Below are positions 1 to 12,417 of a stretch of 64,000 nt of DNA, piece by piece (positions within the stretch are counted from its first letter, which is position 1; each line of letters starts with the position of its first letter). The position numbers and the translations under genes are program-made. Source of the stretch: Rosa chinensis (Eukaryota; Streptophyta; Magnoliopsida; Rosales; Rosaceae); the NCBI RefSeq assembly GCF_002994745.2, contig NC_037090.1, forward strand, positions 4,027,501 through 4,091,500, in the 5' to 3' direction. The notes below the pieces were generated by a model that ran no database searches, was not told the origin of the DNA, and worked only from the letters and a program-made list of their open reading frames with translations.

Positions 1-94
1 ACAAGTCAAAGGCATTTTCCCCCTTTTTTGGCGTCTTTTGGTTTTCTCCCATTTCTGGGTTCAGTCAGTGAAGAGAGTTAAATGCTTTATGCAG

Positions 95-2450
95 AATGCT
101 TGGTGGCTGGATTTAGGACGGTTGTCAGTGGGATTTGGCGTCGGTATAATTTGCTACGTGGTAATTAGAATTTCACAATATATTCTGCTTACAACTTTGG
201 TTTGTAATTGATGTGTAGAACAAATTATGTTATGATCATAATCTTGTTTAATAATAGGTACCTGTATACATAGCAGAAATAACACCTACTGATCTTAGAG
301 GAAGGTTTACTTCAGCTACTCAGGTATTACATAATTTAAATCCTTGTAATTGTGAGATGAACTGCCAGCTTATTATTCTCTGTGCTTGTAATCTTATTTA
401 CCATCTCTCTAATTTCTGCTATAAATTTCATTAACTGCACAGTTGATGCTTAGTTTTGGCTTCGCACTAACATATTTCCTTGGAAATGTCATAACCTGGC
501 GGACCTTGGCTGTAATCGGTATGTCATCTGTTCCTACTACCTTGAACAAGTTAGATCAATTGCATCAAATTGAATGTAGCAGTTAATATTACTTTGTATA
601 CAGGTGCTATTCCATCTCTTGTACACATTATAGGTTTATTCTTCATTCCAGAGTCTCCAAGGTGGCTGGTGAGTCGAATTCTACAGTTGATCACAAATAT
701 TCATTATAAAAGGCTGGGCAAATGTTTAATTAGAGTGTTCGATCAAGTAGATTGATACAAAACTTGTGTGCAGGCCAAAGTTGGCAGGCGAAAAGCCTTC
801 GAAGCGACTCTTCAGCATCTTAGAGGAAAGAACACTGACATATCTCAAGAAGCAGCTGAAATAATAGTCACCTTCCACATTCCAACTCCTTGTTTTTTTG
901 AAAAATGTACTGTTTGGTAGCCATGAAATAAGTTGAGGCTCTTATATTGTTGTAGGATTATACAGAAATGTTTCAGCAGCACTCAGAAAGAGTCCTGGAC
1001 TTGTTCCAAAAGAGATATGCTCACTCACTCGTTGTAAGTTGGCTCAAAGGAATATAATCATTCTAGTGTTCCACTCTCACTTTTCATGGTTTGTACGCGT
1101 TCTTGAATTTGCTTAGGTTGGAGTTGGGCTCATGTCACTGCAACAATTTGGGGGTGCCAATGCAGTAGCTTTTTATGCAAGTTCTATATTTGTGGATGCA
1201 GGTAAATCAAAAGCTCTCCAAGTTTGGGTCATAATCGTATACTCAAATGCAATGTCACAGAATATCTTATCCATTTTTTTGATTCTTTCAGGTTTTTCAA
1301 GTAGCATTGGGACTACATCATTGGCTCTCATTTTGGTAAAGTTAGAAGTTTCTCAGTACTCCAAGTGAACAGACAGTTGTGAATCTTGTGATTGATGCAA
1401 ACAGATATTAAATATTTGGGATGTTTTCTTTCACAGATACCTGGTGTTGCATTGAGTGTGCTCTTAACAGACAAAGCTGGAAGACGACCACTTCTAATGG
1501 TGAGATTGGCAAATTTATCTCAGCTGTGGTGTTGAATATCATTAAGTTCGCAGTGAAGTGACCAAATGTTTGCAGGTTTCTGCTGGCGGATTGTGCTTGA
1601 GTGCCTTTCTTGTGGGTTTGGCATTCAGCTTTCAGGTTTCACCCCTAACTATATATTGATTCTGTGTTTTTGTTCGGTTCATATACAACTGATCATACTT
1701 TGAGCTTGGCAGGACCTCCACCTGTGGAAGAAGGTCACTCCCATTTTGGTTTACATTGGCTTGTTGGTAAGTACATTCTAACCAAATGACAAGCATTCCT
1801 CTTCTCTTGGCAATTTCGATCACGTCTTGGAGCCTAAAATCATTTCCAAATTGGTAACGAAGAGCAGATCTTCAGCTTTGCCTGAGGGTTACCAATTGCA
1901 CTCTGTGACAGACTTCTTTCTCTGTCAGGGTCAAAGTGTATCATACGCAACAGGCATGGCAGGATTACCCTGGGTTATTATGTCAGAGGTGAGTATTGTT
2001 ATTGTTCGTGAGCTTAGTGCGCTTTCACTGATGTCTTCCGAAAGTTAACAGATCAAGAATAACGTGCCATAAAACAAAGTTGGAAATAATTTCCTTTTCA
2101 GATATACCCCATGAACGTTAAAGGTTCAGCTGGAAGCCTCTTGAGTTTGGTAAAATGGTCTTGTGCTTTTATAGCAACATACACCCTCAATTTCATGATG
2201 GACTGGAGCTCGGCAGGTATCTCAGATTTTGTTCTTTATATTTTCTCCTCCTGTATGCTTACTATACTGTTGGTAATTGGTGCTGGACTATAATTGGTCT
2301 TCAGGAACATTCTTCTTCTTCTCAGCCATTTCCGGCATTACACTTCTGTTCGTGGCAAAGCTGGTGCCGGAGACCAAAGGCCGAACCCTAGAAGAAATAC
2401 AAGCATCAATACAAACAAGAATTACCCATTTTCCTCTGACTATAAGATAA
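95..2450 (+). CDS. ERD6-like sugar transporter, copy 1 (5' part outside window)
   Basis: This is a major-facilitator sugar transporter of the plant ERD6-like (monosaccharide transporter) family, an integral membrane protein usually placed at the tonoplast or plasma membrane. The first visible exon is 95-160 (AWWLDLGR). Later exons lie near 258-323, 442-517, 604-667, 774-866, 956-1033, 1117-1201, 1292-1335, 1437-1499, 1576-1635, 1712-1765, 1930-1988, 2102-2215 and 2304-2450, where TAA ends the frame. Family signatures seen are PESPRW, D-x-x-GRRP and the C-terminal [13 protein letters not shown]. Exon sizes and phases match the complete neighbour at 5325-8569 one for one, so this is a tandem duplicate. 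No stop or frameshift was seen in the visible exons. The donor after 866 (GTCACC) is weak. The first exons (start and helices 1-4) must lie left of the window. Confidence 0.88.
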
Positions 2451-3161
2451 ACCATGTCTATTCCAAAGGCTGCATTATTTCCATTATAGTTACCCAACTG
2501 GCAGCCATTCAGGGTCTCCTATTGAAAAAAGGAAAGCATGCCATACAAAGAATAGTGAAAGCCATGAACTTTATTGCTTAAATGTTAAAAAGCCATAAAC
2601 TTTGCACATCTTCATGTTCAGAAAGTACCAACTTTGTATGAAACTAGGGTGTTTTACTCAGATTTTAAGCTTGTCACACACTTTTCAAATCTCCTTTCAG
2701 CTTCAACATCCAAGATCAAGAACCCAGAACACTAATAGTTACAATGCTATACAGTACTGAAAAGAAAGAGATGAAGAACACGATGCTACCAGTTGTGGAA
2801 AACAGGGGAGTCAGAAAAATGGGGAAAGGGAGGAGCCAGAGGAAATCAAAGGATTTTAATGAAATCGGTAAGAGAGATGCATGTGATCTGATTCTGATTC
2901 TGTGTTCGATGATATGAACATTATTGAATCGATGACTCACTCTTACCGACTCCATTAAAACTATCAACTTGCTCTAAGCTCTTTCACCCTTTCCGCACTT
3001 CTCTTCTGATCGGCTCAAAACACTACAGTGATGGGAACCTCATATATTTATATAGTCACGGAGGGTAGGCTTCTAGGGTTTAGGTGTTTCATACCCATGG
3101 GCCGCTCTGATTGAAACTCGACCCGCCTGCCTGAACACTGGCCCAAAGAAACTCTGGCCAC
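2451..3161 (-). promoter_or_regulatory. Orphan promoter-like block with telo-box, site II and TATA motifs
   Basis: There is no convincing gene between the first transporter and the hAT element. Read on the minus strand, the block has GGCCCA/TGGGCC site II motifs (3140-3145, 3098-3103), a telo-box AAACCCTA (3081-3074), a TATAAATA box (3052-3045), then ATGGAGTCG followed by a strong GTAAGA donor (ATG at 2955). A T/C-rich tract ending TTTCAG precedes a possible second exon, but that frame closes at once. Telo-box plus site II is known from promoters of plant ribosomal-protein and translation genes. I infer a truncated gene head, or a promoter with no surviving coding region. Nothing else is recognised here. 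Confidence 0.3.
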
Positions 3162-4636
3162 CAGTGGCGGACGCAGGAATATATATCACTGGGGGCAGGT
3201 TTCAAGTAACTCATTTATTAACAAACTTGTACCAAATAGGATCATAGTTTACTCATTCAAAGAAACATAGTTTAATAGAAAATTTCAAGTGACTCATTCA
3301 TTAACAAATTTGCACCAAAGAGGAAGTAAAGGAATGCAATCAAAGAAACAGGGTTTACTAGCAAATGTCATGTGACTCATTCATTACAAACTATCATGCT
3401 CAACTCTTCAACTTGGAAAAACAATGTCCAATAGCAGAAAAGGTTCAACTGAAGCTTCTAGTCGAACTCGATAATCTATTCGGGATTGATGCACATTCTG
3501 ATCAATAATGTTTCGAATATGCTGCTTTTCATTCATCAAAGCTTCACATTTTTGCAGTGCTTGATTATGGACACTATTCTGCTTCCCTACATGATCATGC
3601 AATCTTTCTTTTTTCTTCCAATTTTGAAAACCAATACCAGTAAAACAATCACCTCCTCCTTGCTCACCAACATTTGATTTGAAGAGATAGCAGCACAAAC
3701 AAAATGCAGCATTTTTGGCTACGCTATATTCTAACCAATCAGGGAAGTCATTAAACCAATCAGAGACAAACCTTCGTTTCCCTTCTCCGCACTGTGTTTG
3801 GACAAACTGATGATTTCTAGGCCGACAAGGACCTCTTAGCAGATACTCTCTTCTAATTTGATCCCTAATATCGGGATGATAATCTGAAATTTTAGTTCTT
3901 TCTCCAGGATCAGAAGGAAGATTAGCCAAATCAATTTCTACCCGACTCTGTTTTGATCTTTCACTCTCTGTGAGGGCCCCTGATAACTCATTTGATGTTC
4001 GTTTAAAGAATCTCTCCATCTTTAATCTTTCACAACTGCAATTTTCATAAAAAAGAGTAACTTAATCTAATCAACAAAGTCATATATTTGGGAATTAAAC
4101 TAGAAGATAAAGAAGTAACCTTTAAGATACATCAATGATCAATCCAAGGCTGAGTTGCAGAACAGCAGATATGGAAAACTAAAGGAGTCGATGATGTCGG
4201 ACTCGAATCAAAGACTGGAAGTATTGAGTTTGGTTGTTCACTTATTTGAGTACTGAGTCTGGTTGTTTGCGGATTCTCAGTAGAACAAATAGAAGAAGAA
4301 AAGGTCTGGGGCGTCTGGGTCTCTGGGACAAGGGAATAAGAGATCATCCTTTCCATATATAAAATTATATATGAATGGTAGAGATTTGGTGAGATGCACG
4401 GTTGCATATGTCAATATATATATATATATTAGAAAGGAAAGTGAAACAAAAATGGTCAGTTGCCAACTTGCCATATATATATATATACACTACGATATGG
4501 GGGCAGCCCTTGCATATATAAGTATATAACATGGCCCATATAAAATAAAATAAAAATGGTCAGTTGCCAAATGTCAAAATCTCAGCGGGGCAGCTGCCCC
4601 CACTCGTCCCACTGTGCGTCCGCCCCTGCTGGCCAC
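3154..4636. mobile_element. hAT element 1 with 8-bp TSD
   Basis: The element occupies 3162-4628. It begins CAGTGGCGGACGCAGGAAT and ends ...GTGCGTCCGCCCCTG, so the termini are imperfect inverted repeats. It is flanked by an exact 8-bp duplication CTGGCCAC (3154-3161 and 4629-4636), the hallmark of hAT insertion. At 1467 bp it is far too short for an autonomous copy. It keeps only the transposase N-terminus (3408-4019, minus). Tracts of TATATA occur near the right end (about 4420 and 4480). A shorter sister with the same termini is at 40582-41552. Confidence 0.93.
3408..4019 (-). pseudogene. hAT transposase N-terminal fragment (TTF-type zinc finger)
   Basis: This 203-residue frame matches the N-terminus of plant hAT transposases that annotators often call zinc finger MYM-type protein 1-like. 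Visible features are the leader with ISDYHPDIRDQIRREYL, then a TTF-type zinc-binding region with RRFVSDWFNDFPDWLEYS (about residues 84-101) and AAFCLCCYLF (about 104-113), then NWKKKERLHDHVG. The catalytic RNase-H-like domain and the C-terminal dimerisation domain are missing. The fragment ends shortly before the 3' terminus of the element, so an internal deletion removed them. It is not expected to have transposase activity. Confidence 0.85.
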
Positions 4637-5324
4637 AGATGTCAAATTCTTCCAAATTTGGGGCTCTCTCCAACACCCAGTACATTAATAATGACGCATC
4701 GAGGACTTTCTAGTTAAACTATCAGTATGATGATATTTTAGTAATTAAATTTTAATTGAACTTGAAAGTCTTCGATGAGTCCTGATTCTAATTAAGAATT
4801 AGAACTTGACTCTCTAAAATTGATATATTTGCAATTTTAGGTAAGGGTGACGCAACTTGATTCAGTGTGTTATGAAAATTTCATACCCTGCTTATTTCAG
4901 AGTGACAGATAAACGAAAAACAAAACAAAAAAATACATTACAGAAGTACAAAAGTGTTGCCAATTCATAAGAATTGAATCGCCCTAAAACACATGGGTCA
5001 TCATATGACCGCAAAAACCCACAAAGCCACTAATTCAGAAGTTTTATGATCACTCTTCAAAAATCAAAAGCATTAGAATTACGTAGGATAGTCATTGTTT
5101 GTGCCTCATTGAGTACTATTATTGATGTGTAATAAACTAAAAGACGACAACTTTTCTCCACTACATGGAAGATGACAACTTTTCTCCACTACATGGAAGA
5201 TGCGTATACACCAAGACAAAACCACCATCATTGTTTTGTTTTGTATTCATCACTTCCTGATCTACTTATCCAACTTGATCCACAGTTTCAGATCAGTTCT
5301 TGATCTCTCAACAAGTATCCAGAC
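4637..5324 (+). repeat. Intergenic / upstream region of sugar transporter 2 with 28-bp tandem duplication
   Basis: No gene was found. A 28-bp unit beginning GACAACTTTTCTCCACTACA is present twice in direct tandem at 5146-5173 and 5174-5201, with no mismatch seen. It lies about 120-180 bp before the ATG at 5325, in the likely promoter or 5' leader. The rest is AT-rich and unremarkable. Confidence 0.75.
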
Positions 5325-8300
5325 ATGGGCAGCAGAGAAAGCATAGAAGGAGGAGAGTTAGCAAGTCCTCTGCTTGACGTGGCTGGCGGCCGGAACAGCG
5401 GTGGTGATGACGTTGGTGGAAGTAGTAGAAGTGGGACTGGAAGTGGAAGTGAAAATTCTTCAGCCACAAGTATGGTTGTACTCAGCACCTTGGTTGCTGT
5501 GTCTGGTTCCTATGTTTTTGGCTCTGCGGTCAGTATGAGGTTTTAACTTTTTATCAGCCTTTACTACTCTTAAGTGAAAGTGAAAATGTTTTCACTGATG
5601 AACTGAAGCAATGGTGTTTGATTGAATTGTAGGTGGGATACTCCTCACCTGCTCGGTCAGGAATCATGGATGATTTGGGCCTCTCTGTTGCTGAGGTTTG
5701 TAAAAAGTTAAAAACCTTTTTCAGTAGACATTGTGACACATTGATTTTGTTTAATCCATTTGCATTGATCTTTGGATTAGTTGCCACTCCTGTAAAGCTT
5801 AATACTTGCCTCAGTTGAAACTTATGGTAAGTAGTCATTTTGCAGTACTCGGTTTTCGGTTCAATATTGACAATTGGAGCAATGATAGGCGCAGTAGTGA
5901 GTGGGAAAATGGCAGATTACATAGGTAGAAGAGGTGTAAGTTTCTTCCATTACCCTTTTCTTATTTCTTAAGATGTACTTCAGTTTTGCTTCATTTGGTT
6001 TGCTATATGATGCAGACTATGGGATTTTCACAGATAGTCTGCATATTTGGATGGCTAGCCATAGCTCTCTCTAAGGTTTTGCATCATTTCTCTCTTTAGT
6101 TGTTCCATTTCAAGCTTCGAATTATATACATTGTATGATTCCTGAGTAGAATAACTAATGCTTTCAAGTAAAAATCGATTTTCACATGGTTTTGAGATTT
6201 AGGCTTTCTTTTGTGCTTCTTGAAAGGTTGCTTGGTGGGCTGATCTTGGAAGACTATTGGTAGGATGTGGAATGGGGCTACTTTCTTATGTGGTGATTTT
6301 TTTGTGCTTGATGATTACAACTCCTAAAAGATTGTTGTTATTGTGGTGCTAGATGAAAGTGTTTATGTTTCAAATGCAAACAGGTGCCTATATACATAGC
6401 AGAAATAACACCAAAGAATCTGCGGGGAGGATTTACGACAGTTCATCAGGTAAAGCACAAGTATTACATGGTCCAGAATTTTGGAGATGATTACATATTC
6501 ATTTCTTATGATCACAGGCTTACCATTTACCTCTGATTTTACAGTTGATGATATGTTGTGGTGTTTCACTAACATATCTTATTGGGGCTTTTGTGAACTG
6601 GCGAGCTTTGGCACTGATCGGTAACTTTCTCTTCTTCTATTCTTTGAAACTTCAATCTACAGGGAAATCAAAGAGGAATTTGACATGGTTTCTTTTGTGT
6701 AAACTTCAGGAACTATTCCTTGTGTTGTACAGATTTTAGGTCTCTTCTTCATTCCAGAGTCTCCTAGATGGCTGGTGAGTCATGTACTATCTTCACGGTT
6801 TTCCTAATAATGTCGAGTACTTATCCTTTCTGAATATCTCTAACATCTTCTGTTGATGTACTATACTGATGAGACCATTTCCAGGCAAAAATAGGTAAAG
6901 AGAAAGAGGGGGAAGCAGCTCTTCAGCACCTGAGGGGGAAGAATGCTGATACTTCTGGAGAAGCAGCTGAGATTAGAGTAAGTTTTGAATTACAATAAAG
7001 TATGTCTTAATGAGACAGTGACTCTTTCAGTCTTTTGTTTCTGATCTTACTAGAAAGAAGCAGTTCCGAACTTGTAAACATTTTCAATGTATTGACATTG
7101 GAAAAGGTGTTTGTATTCTCATCTAGGATTATACAAAAACTCTGAAGCTTCTCTCAGAAGCAAGCATTCTTGACTTATTTCAGTGGAGATATGCTCATTC
7201 CCTCCTTGTAAGCTTTGTTAATCTTAAGATTTATCCTTCTTATGCATCTTTTGGACCTTTTATGAAGTACAAAAATTGATCAGAATTCTTAATTCCTTTC
7301 AGGTCGGAGTTGGCCTGATGGTACTTCAACAATTTGGAGGGGTTAATGGCATTGCCTTCTATGCAAGTACCATATTCATTTCAGCTGGTATGTGAAATGC
7401 ATCTTCCTAACTTCACGTATAACAAGAGCCAAAAGAAACAGGACAGTGAATGAAATGAATCTGTGGCTTTTGGCAGGGTTCTCTGATAGTATAGGGACTA
7501 TAGCTATGGTTGCTGTTCAGGTGCTTGATTTTCTTCACTCATCTCCAGTGTTGGCTTCTGATTGTTTATACATAGTCATTTAATTCTACTTAGTCTTCTA
7601 TAGATTCCGATGACAGCTTTGGGTGTAGTTTTAATGGACAAATCTGGAAGACGTCCACTTCTTCTGGTAAGAACAAAGAAGAGTGAGAGTTCTTAGACCA
7701 TTGGTGATGGGATTTGAGTTAAAATCAAGTGCTGAAGTTTCATAATTCTTACAGGTATCTTCAGCAGGAACATGCTTAGGTTGCCTCTTTGTGGGATTGT
7801 CATTCTTGTTGAAGGTTTCCTCCTGTTCAAATATAGTCCCGTTTCAATTTCTTATTGTAATTTTTAATTATTTCTTGATAGTACGAAGTATACATGTTTA
7901 GGACCTTCAAGGATGGAGTCAGGTCACCCCCATATTCGCTCTTGTTGGCATACTGGTAATGCAAATAACCTGATATATGCCTATGGAAATTAGTAGTTAG
8001 GGGCATTTGTGGTTACATTAGGATATTGTTTAAACTTTAAACCTGCAATCAGGTATATACAGGATCATTCTCATTAGGCATGGGAGGAATTCCTTGGGTT
8101 ATAATGTCGGAGGTAAAAATATCATTATCAAGCGTTATCTCGATAGTTTCTGTACGAATGTATTAGAAATGAAGTTCAGTCGCTTCACAGATCTAGCATT
8201 TTGTGTCGCTAAAAGTTTATGTCAATTACAGATATTTCCTATAAACATGAAAGGCTCGGCCGGAAGCCTGGTGACATTGGTTAGCTGGTTAGGTTCTTGG

Positions 8301-8569
8301 ATTGTGTCATATGCATTTAATTTCCTAATGGATTGGAATTCAGCAGGTAAGGCTGCCAGAAAGCTGTCTCTTCCTATTTCTCTGTGGAGTACTGAGAGAA
8401 TGGACACCTGGTTTTACAAGTTACATTCTATTTTTCAGGGACATTCTTCATGTTTTCAAGCATATGTGGAGTAACTGTTTTATTTGTTGCAAAGCTTGTA
8501 CCGGAGACAAAGGGGCGAACACTTGAAGAAATACAGGCCTCTATGAATCCGTTTTCTGTAAAGCGATAA
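5325..8569 (+). CDS. ERD6-like sugar transporter, copy 2 (complete)
   Basis: This is a complete MFS sugar transporter of the ERD6-like family. It has 18 exons: 5325-5528, 5633-5695, 5846-5935, 6016-6075, 6227-6292, 6384-6449, 6545-6620, 6710-6774, 6885-6977, 7127-7207, 7303-7387, 7477-7520, 7604-7666, 7755-7814, 7902-7955, 8053-8112, 8232-8346 and 8439-8569. All junctions are GT..AG, the phases add up, and the product is 491 aa. The N-terminus is a Gly/Ser/Glu-rich cytosolic leader ([18 protein letters not shown]), which supports this ATG. Family signatures are YIGRRG in the loop after helix 2, [38 protein letters not shown] and [13 protein letters not shown]. Twelve transmembrane helices are expected. 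The substrate (glucose or another monosaccharide) cannot be read from sequence. It is paralogous to the gene at 95-2450. Confidence 0.95.
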
Positions 8570-8656
8570 ATGGTAAGTCCCTTGATCATGATGACATTCT
8601 CTTGATACAGTGAGCTGTCTTTGCCATCAAATGTCCAGTGACTGCTTTTAGATAAT

Positions 8657-9020
8657 TGTTGTAGTATATATGAATCATGTTGTAGTATAAATGTCTATAT
8701 CATGTAATAGGTACTTCTTGAGTGTATAGATATGGTACTTGAGTGTATAATGTAGGTATAGAGACTTGTGTGACATACTTTATGCCAAAGGGCAACAAAC
8801 ATGGCAATTGTGATCATTGCAGCCACCATGTGGAGCTGCAGCCCTCAATCAACCAAGAGAAGAATGTTACCGAATTGGTTTTCTCTTTGAGTATTCACAC
8901 TACAAATGTACTCATATAAATACACCCCTTTAGGAGATGAATAACATACTTGAATCTTCATTCTCTCTGCATCTATATTCTCTCCCTCTCTCTCTATTAA
9001 TTTATGTTTGTCCTTAAACA
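8657..9020 (+). repeat. LTR1 of palindromic copia element
   Basis: This LTR starts TGTTGTAGTATATATG and ends CCTTAAACA (TG..CA). It is 364 bp and carries a TATAAATA-like promoter box near 8917. It lacks about 16 bp near its left end that LTR2 keeps. The sequence after it (CGATATCAGCATGAGCTCC) resembles the tRNA-primed PBS found in many copia elements. Confidence 0.9.
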
Positions 9021-9929
9021 CGATATCAGCATGAGCTCCTAGCCCTTGCTAGCCATACCGTGCGCTGCCCCTGCGCTCGTTCCTATGCAAATCAGCTTGT
9101 TTACACACCCTGAAACATCTTGTTCAGAATCTCTGATGAAAATACTTTATGCATCAAAGTTGTTCATCTATGTCTCTTCTATCTGACCTCCAAATTTTAG
9201 CCATGTTGGAGTTGTTTTGAGACCTGTACACCATTCGAAGTGGGAGCTGTTCAGCACTTCAGCATGCTCGTTCATGTTCAGATCAGCCTACTTGCACGCT
9301 GAGAAACGTCATTTTAGGGACATCTAATCAAAATACTTTCTTCATCAAAGTTGTTCAACTCTGTATCTTATATCTGATATCAAAATTTCAGCCATGTCAG
9401 AGTCGTTTTGCGACCTGTACACCATTTGAAGTGGGATCTGTTCAGAAGCGAATTTGCTCCGAATTTCAACAAGTAAGTTTTAAAGATTAAAGTTTCCGTT
9501 TTTGAGTTTTTACTCCTTTTCTCCTCTTTTCTTTTTCTCGGGAACTTGCAATTAAAAAGCGGAATTATAGAAATTCACGCTAAACGAACTACGACAGTTC
9601 GTAATCAATGAACTAAGAGTGTTCATAATATTCGGACTAAGAGCGTCCGCAAGCATCAATTTATGACCATATTAAAAGTGGGTTCGATTATTTAATTAGC
9701 GAAATTGTGGGGATTCACGCTAAACGAACTAAAAGCCTTCGTAATCAATGAACTAAGAGTGTTCATAATATTCGGACTAAGAGCGTCCGCAAACATCATT
9801 GTTTTGGTCTAATCCAAATATTCTTGGAAATTGATTTCTTGGTAGCATAGCTCGGAAATCTTATTATTTTAGTTTTCGTGAAAGTTTAAACTCCGAAACT
9901 AATATATATTCTCTTCTTATTTCAACAAG

Positions 9930-11081
9930 ATGTCGAATGAACCTAGGCTCGACTTTTCAATGCTTGACTCAACAGGCTCGGAATACCATGGCTGGGTAAC
10001 CGACGTTGAGAACCATCTCACTGCGAGAGGGATATTGCCTATAATCCAGGCACCTGACCATGGCCTTGTGTTCCAACGAACACTCACAAAGCATGCTCAA
10101 GCAATTATCTTGATGCGACGCCACATGGATAAATTTCTCAGATTAGAGTACATGTCGATCAAGGATGCAAGAGACCTATGGGTAGCGCTAGAAGAGCGCT
10201 TTGGCAATATCCAAGATTCACTCCTCTCTGACTTGAAGATTCAGTGGAACAATATACGCTTCTCCGACTTCAAGTCTGTTGCTGAATACAATTCAGAAGC
10301 TCTTATCCTCAAAGCCATGTTGAGGTTCTGTGAAAAACCTCTCACAAAAGAAGAACTAATTGAGAAGACTCTCCACCATTCCCGTCGCAGCACTTGTGAT
10401 ATCAAAGCAATATCGCACTGAAGTCAATGCTGGACGAATTACGAAGTTTAATGAGCTCATCAATATTATGTCGGTAGCTGAAAAGCACGACAACATCCTC
10501 GTAAAGAATTATAATTCAAGGCCCATTGGAACCAAGAGCGTTCGTGAGGCGAATTATAATGCACCCAAAAGAGGGCGCAAGGAGCGGTACCCTAATAACA
10601 GGGGACAAGAAGGACGAATGGGTCCATATAACCGCCCCAATAAAGAAGGAAACGCAACTTTAGAGCGGACACACGTGGTGGTAACTCCACACGTGGGAGA
10701 GGTGGATATGGCAACACCATGGGCCGTTGAGGTACAACCATGGGCCATGGAGGTCGCACTATGAGACGTGGTAGTAGCAGCAACCCTCCTAGGAAATATC
10801 CACAACGTGGACAACCTGCACCTCAAATGAGGGGAGGTAACCACAATGACATGTGTCATCGATGTGGATCAATTGAGCATTGGCTCAAGCAATGTCATGC
10901 AAGTACCCAAGTAGCTGAAAGCTACAAGGAGTATAGGCAATTGAGAGAGCAAGAAACCAATCTTGCTGAAGATGAAGATATCAATCTTGCTGAAGATGAA
11001 GATGGTGAAGATATCACTCTCACCACTGAGGACTTCAAAGCTGCAAATAAAGAGCACGAGGATGCCGCAGACTTTGATTAG
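9930..11081 (+). pseudogene. copia-type gag, left arm (degraded)
   Basis: This gag starts MSNEPRLDFSMLDSTGSEYH. It has the copia Gag (UBN2-type) core with GWVTDVENHLTARG and a DLWVALEERFG motif, and ends with a zinc knuckle CHRCGSIEHWLKQC (C-X2-C-X4-H-X4-C, about 10854-10895) and an acidic tail. The frame shifts after about codon 149 (near 10375), shifts again near 10650 (absent from the right arm), and has an in-frame TGA in the CGT-TGA-GGT context near 10727. The first shift and the TGA also occur in the right arm. No pol follows the TAG at 11079-11081, as in TR-GAG-type non-autonomous elements. Confidence 0.88.
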
Positions 11082-11264
11082 AATAGTCCTTTTCTATTTT
11101 CCAATAAACGGCAAATGTGCCTTAGTCAATAAATGACAATTGTATTAACTCTTTCTCATGTGACGCATCAATACTTCATTTGATACATGAGAAAGAGTTA
11201 ATACAATTGTCATTTATTGACTAAGGCACATTTGCCGTTTATTGGAAAATAGAAAAGGACTATT

Positions 11265-12417
11265 CTAATCAAAGTCTGCGGCATCCTCGTGCTCTTTATT
11301 TGCAGCTTTGAAGTCCTCAGTGGTGAGAGTGATATCTTCACCATCTTCATCTTCAGCAAGATTGATATCTTCATCTTCAGCAAGATTGGTTTCTTGCTCT
11401 CTCAATTGCCTATATTCCTTGTAGCTTTCAGCTACTTGGGTACTTGCATGGCATTGCTTGAGCCAATGCTCAATTGATCCACATCGATGACACATGTCAT
11501 TGTGGTTACCTCCCCTCATTTGAGGTGCAGGTTGTCCACGTTGTGGATATTCCTTAGGAGGGTTGCTGCTACTACCACGTCTCATAGTGCGACCTCCATG
11601 GCCCATGGTTCTACCTCAACGGCCCATGGTGATGCCATATCCACCTCTCCCACGTGTGGAGTTACCACCACGTGTGTCCGCTCTAAAGTTGTGGTTTCCT
11701 TCTTTATTGGGGCGGTTATATGGACCCATTCGTCCTTCTTGTCCCCTGTTATTAGGGTACCGCTCCTTGCGCCCTCTTTTGGGTGCATTATAATTCGCCT
11801 CACGAACGCTCTTGGTTCCAATGAGCCTTGAATTATAATTCTTTACGAGGATGTTGTCGTGCTTTTCAGCTACCGACATAATATTGATGAGCTCATTAAA
11901 CTTCGTAATTCGTCCAGCATTGACTTCAGTGCGATATTGCTTTGATATCACAAGTGCTGCGACGGGAATGGTGGAGAGTCTTCTCAATTAGTTCTTCTTT
12001 TGTGAGAGGTTTTTCACAGAACCTCAACATGGCTTTGAGGAGAAGAGCTTCTGAATTGTATTCAGCAACAGACTTGAAGTCGGAGAAGCGTATATTGTTC
12101 CACTGAATCTTCAAGTCAGGGAGGAGGGAATCTTGGATATTGCCAAAGCGCTCTTCTAGCGCTATCCATAGGTCTCTTGCATCCTTGATCGACATGTACT
12201 CTAATCTGAGAGATTTATTCATGTGGCGTCGCATCAAGATAATTGCTTGAGCATGCTTTGTGAGTGTTCGTTGGAACACAAGGCCATGGTCAGGTGCCTG
12301 GATTATAAGCAATATCCCTCTCGCAGTGAGATGGTTCTCAACGTCGGTTACCCAGCCATGGTATTCCGAGCCTGTTGAGTCAAGCATTGGAAAGTCGAGT
12401 CTAGGTTCATTCGACAT
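11265..12417 (-). pseudogene. copia-type gag, right arm (degraded, inverted copy)
   Basis: This is the mirror copy of the left-arm gag, read on the minus strand from ATG 12417. It shares the frameshift near codon 149 (ORF end at 11926) and the in-frame TGA (11616-11618). It lacks the extra frameshift of the left arm, so the frame from 11987 to 11265 is interrupted only by that TGA. The zinc knuckle CHRCGSIEHWLKQC is at about 11451-11492. Replacements against the left arm include S/P at residue 10, P/L at 37, D/N and F/S near 67-69, V/I, S/P and I/L. Shared lesions mean both arms came from one already defective template. Confidence 0.88.
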
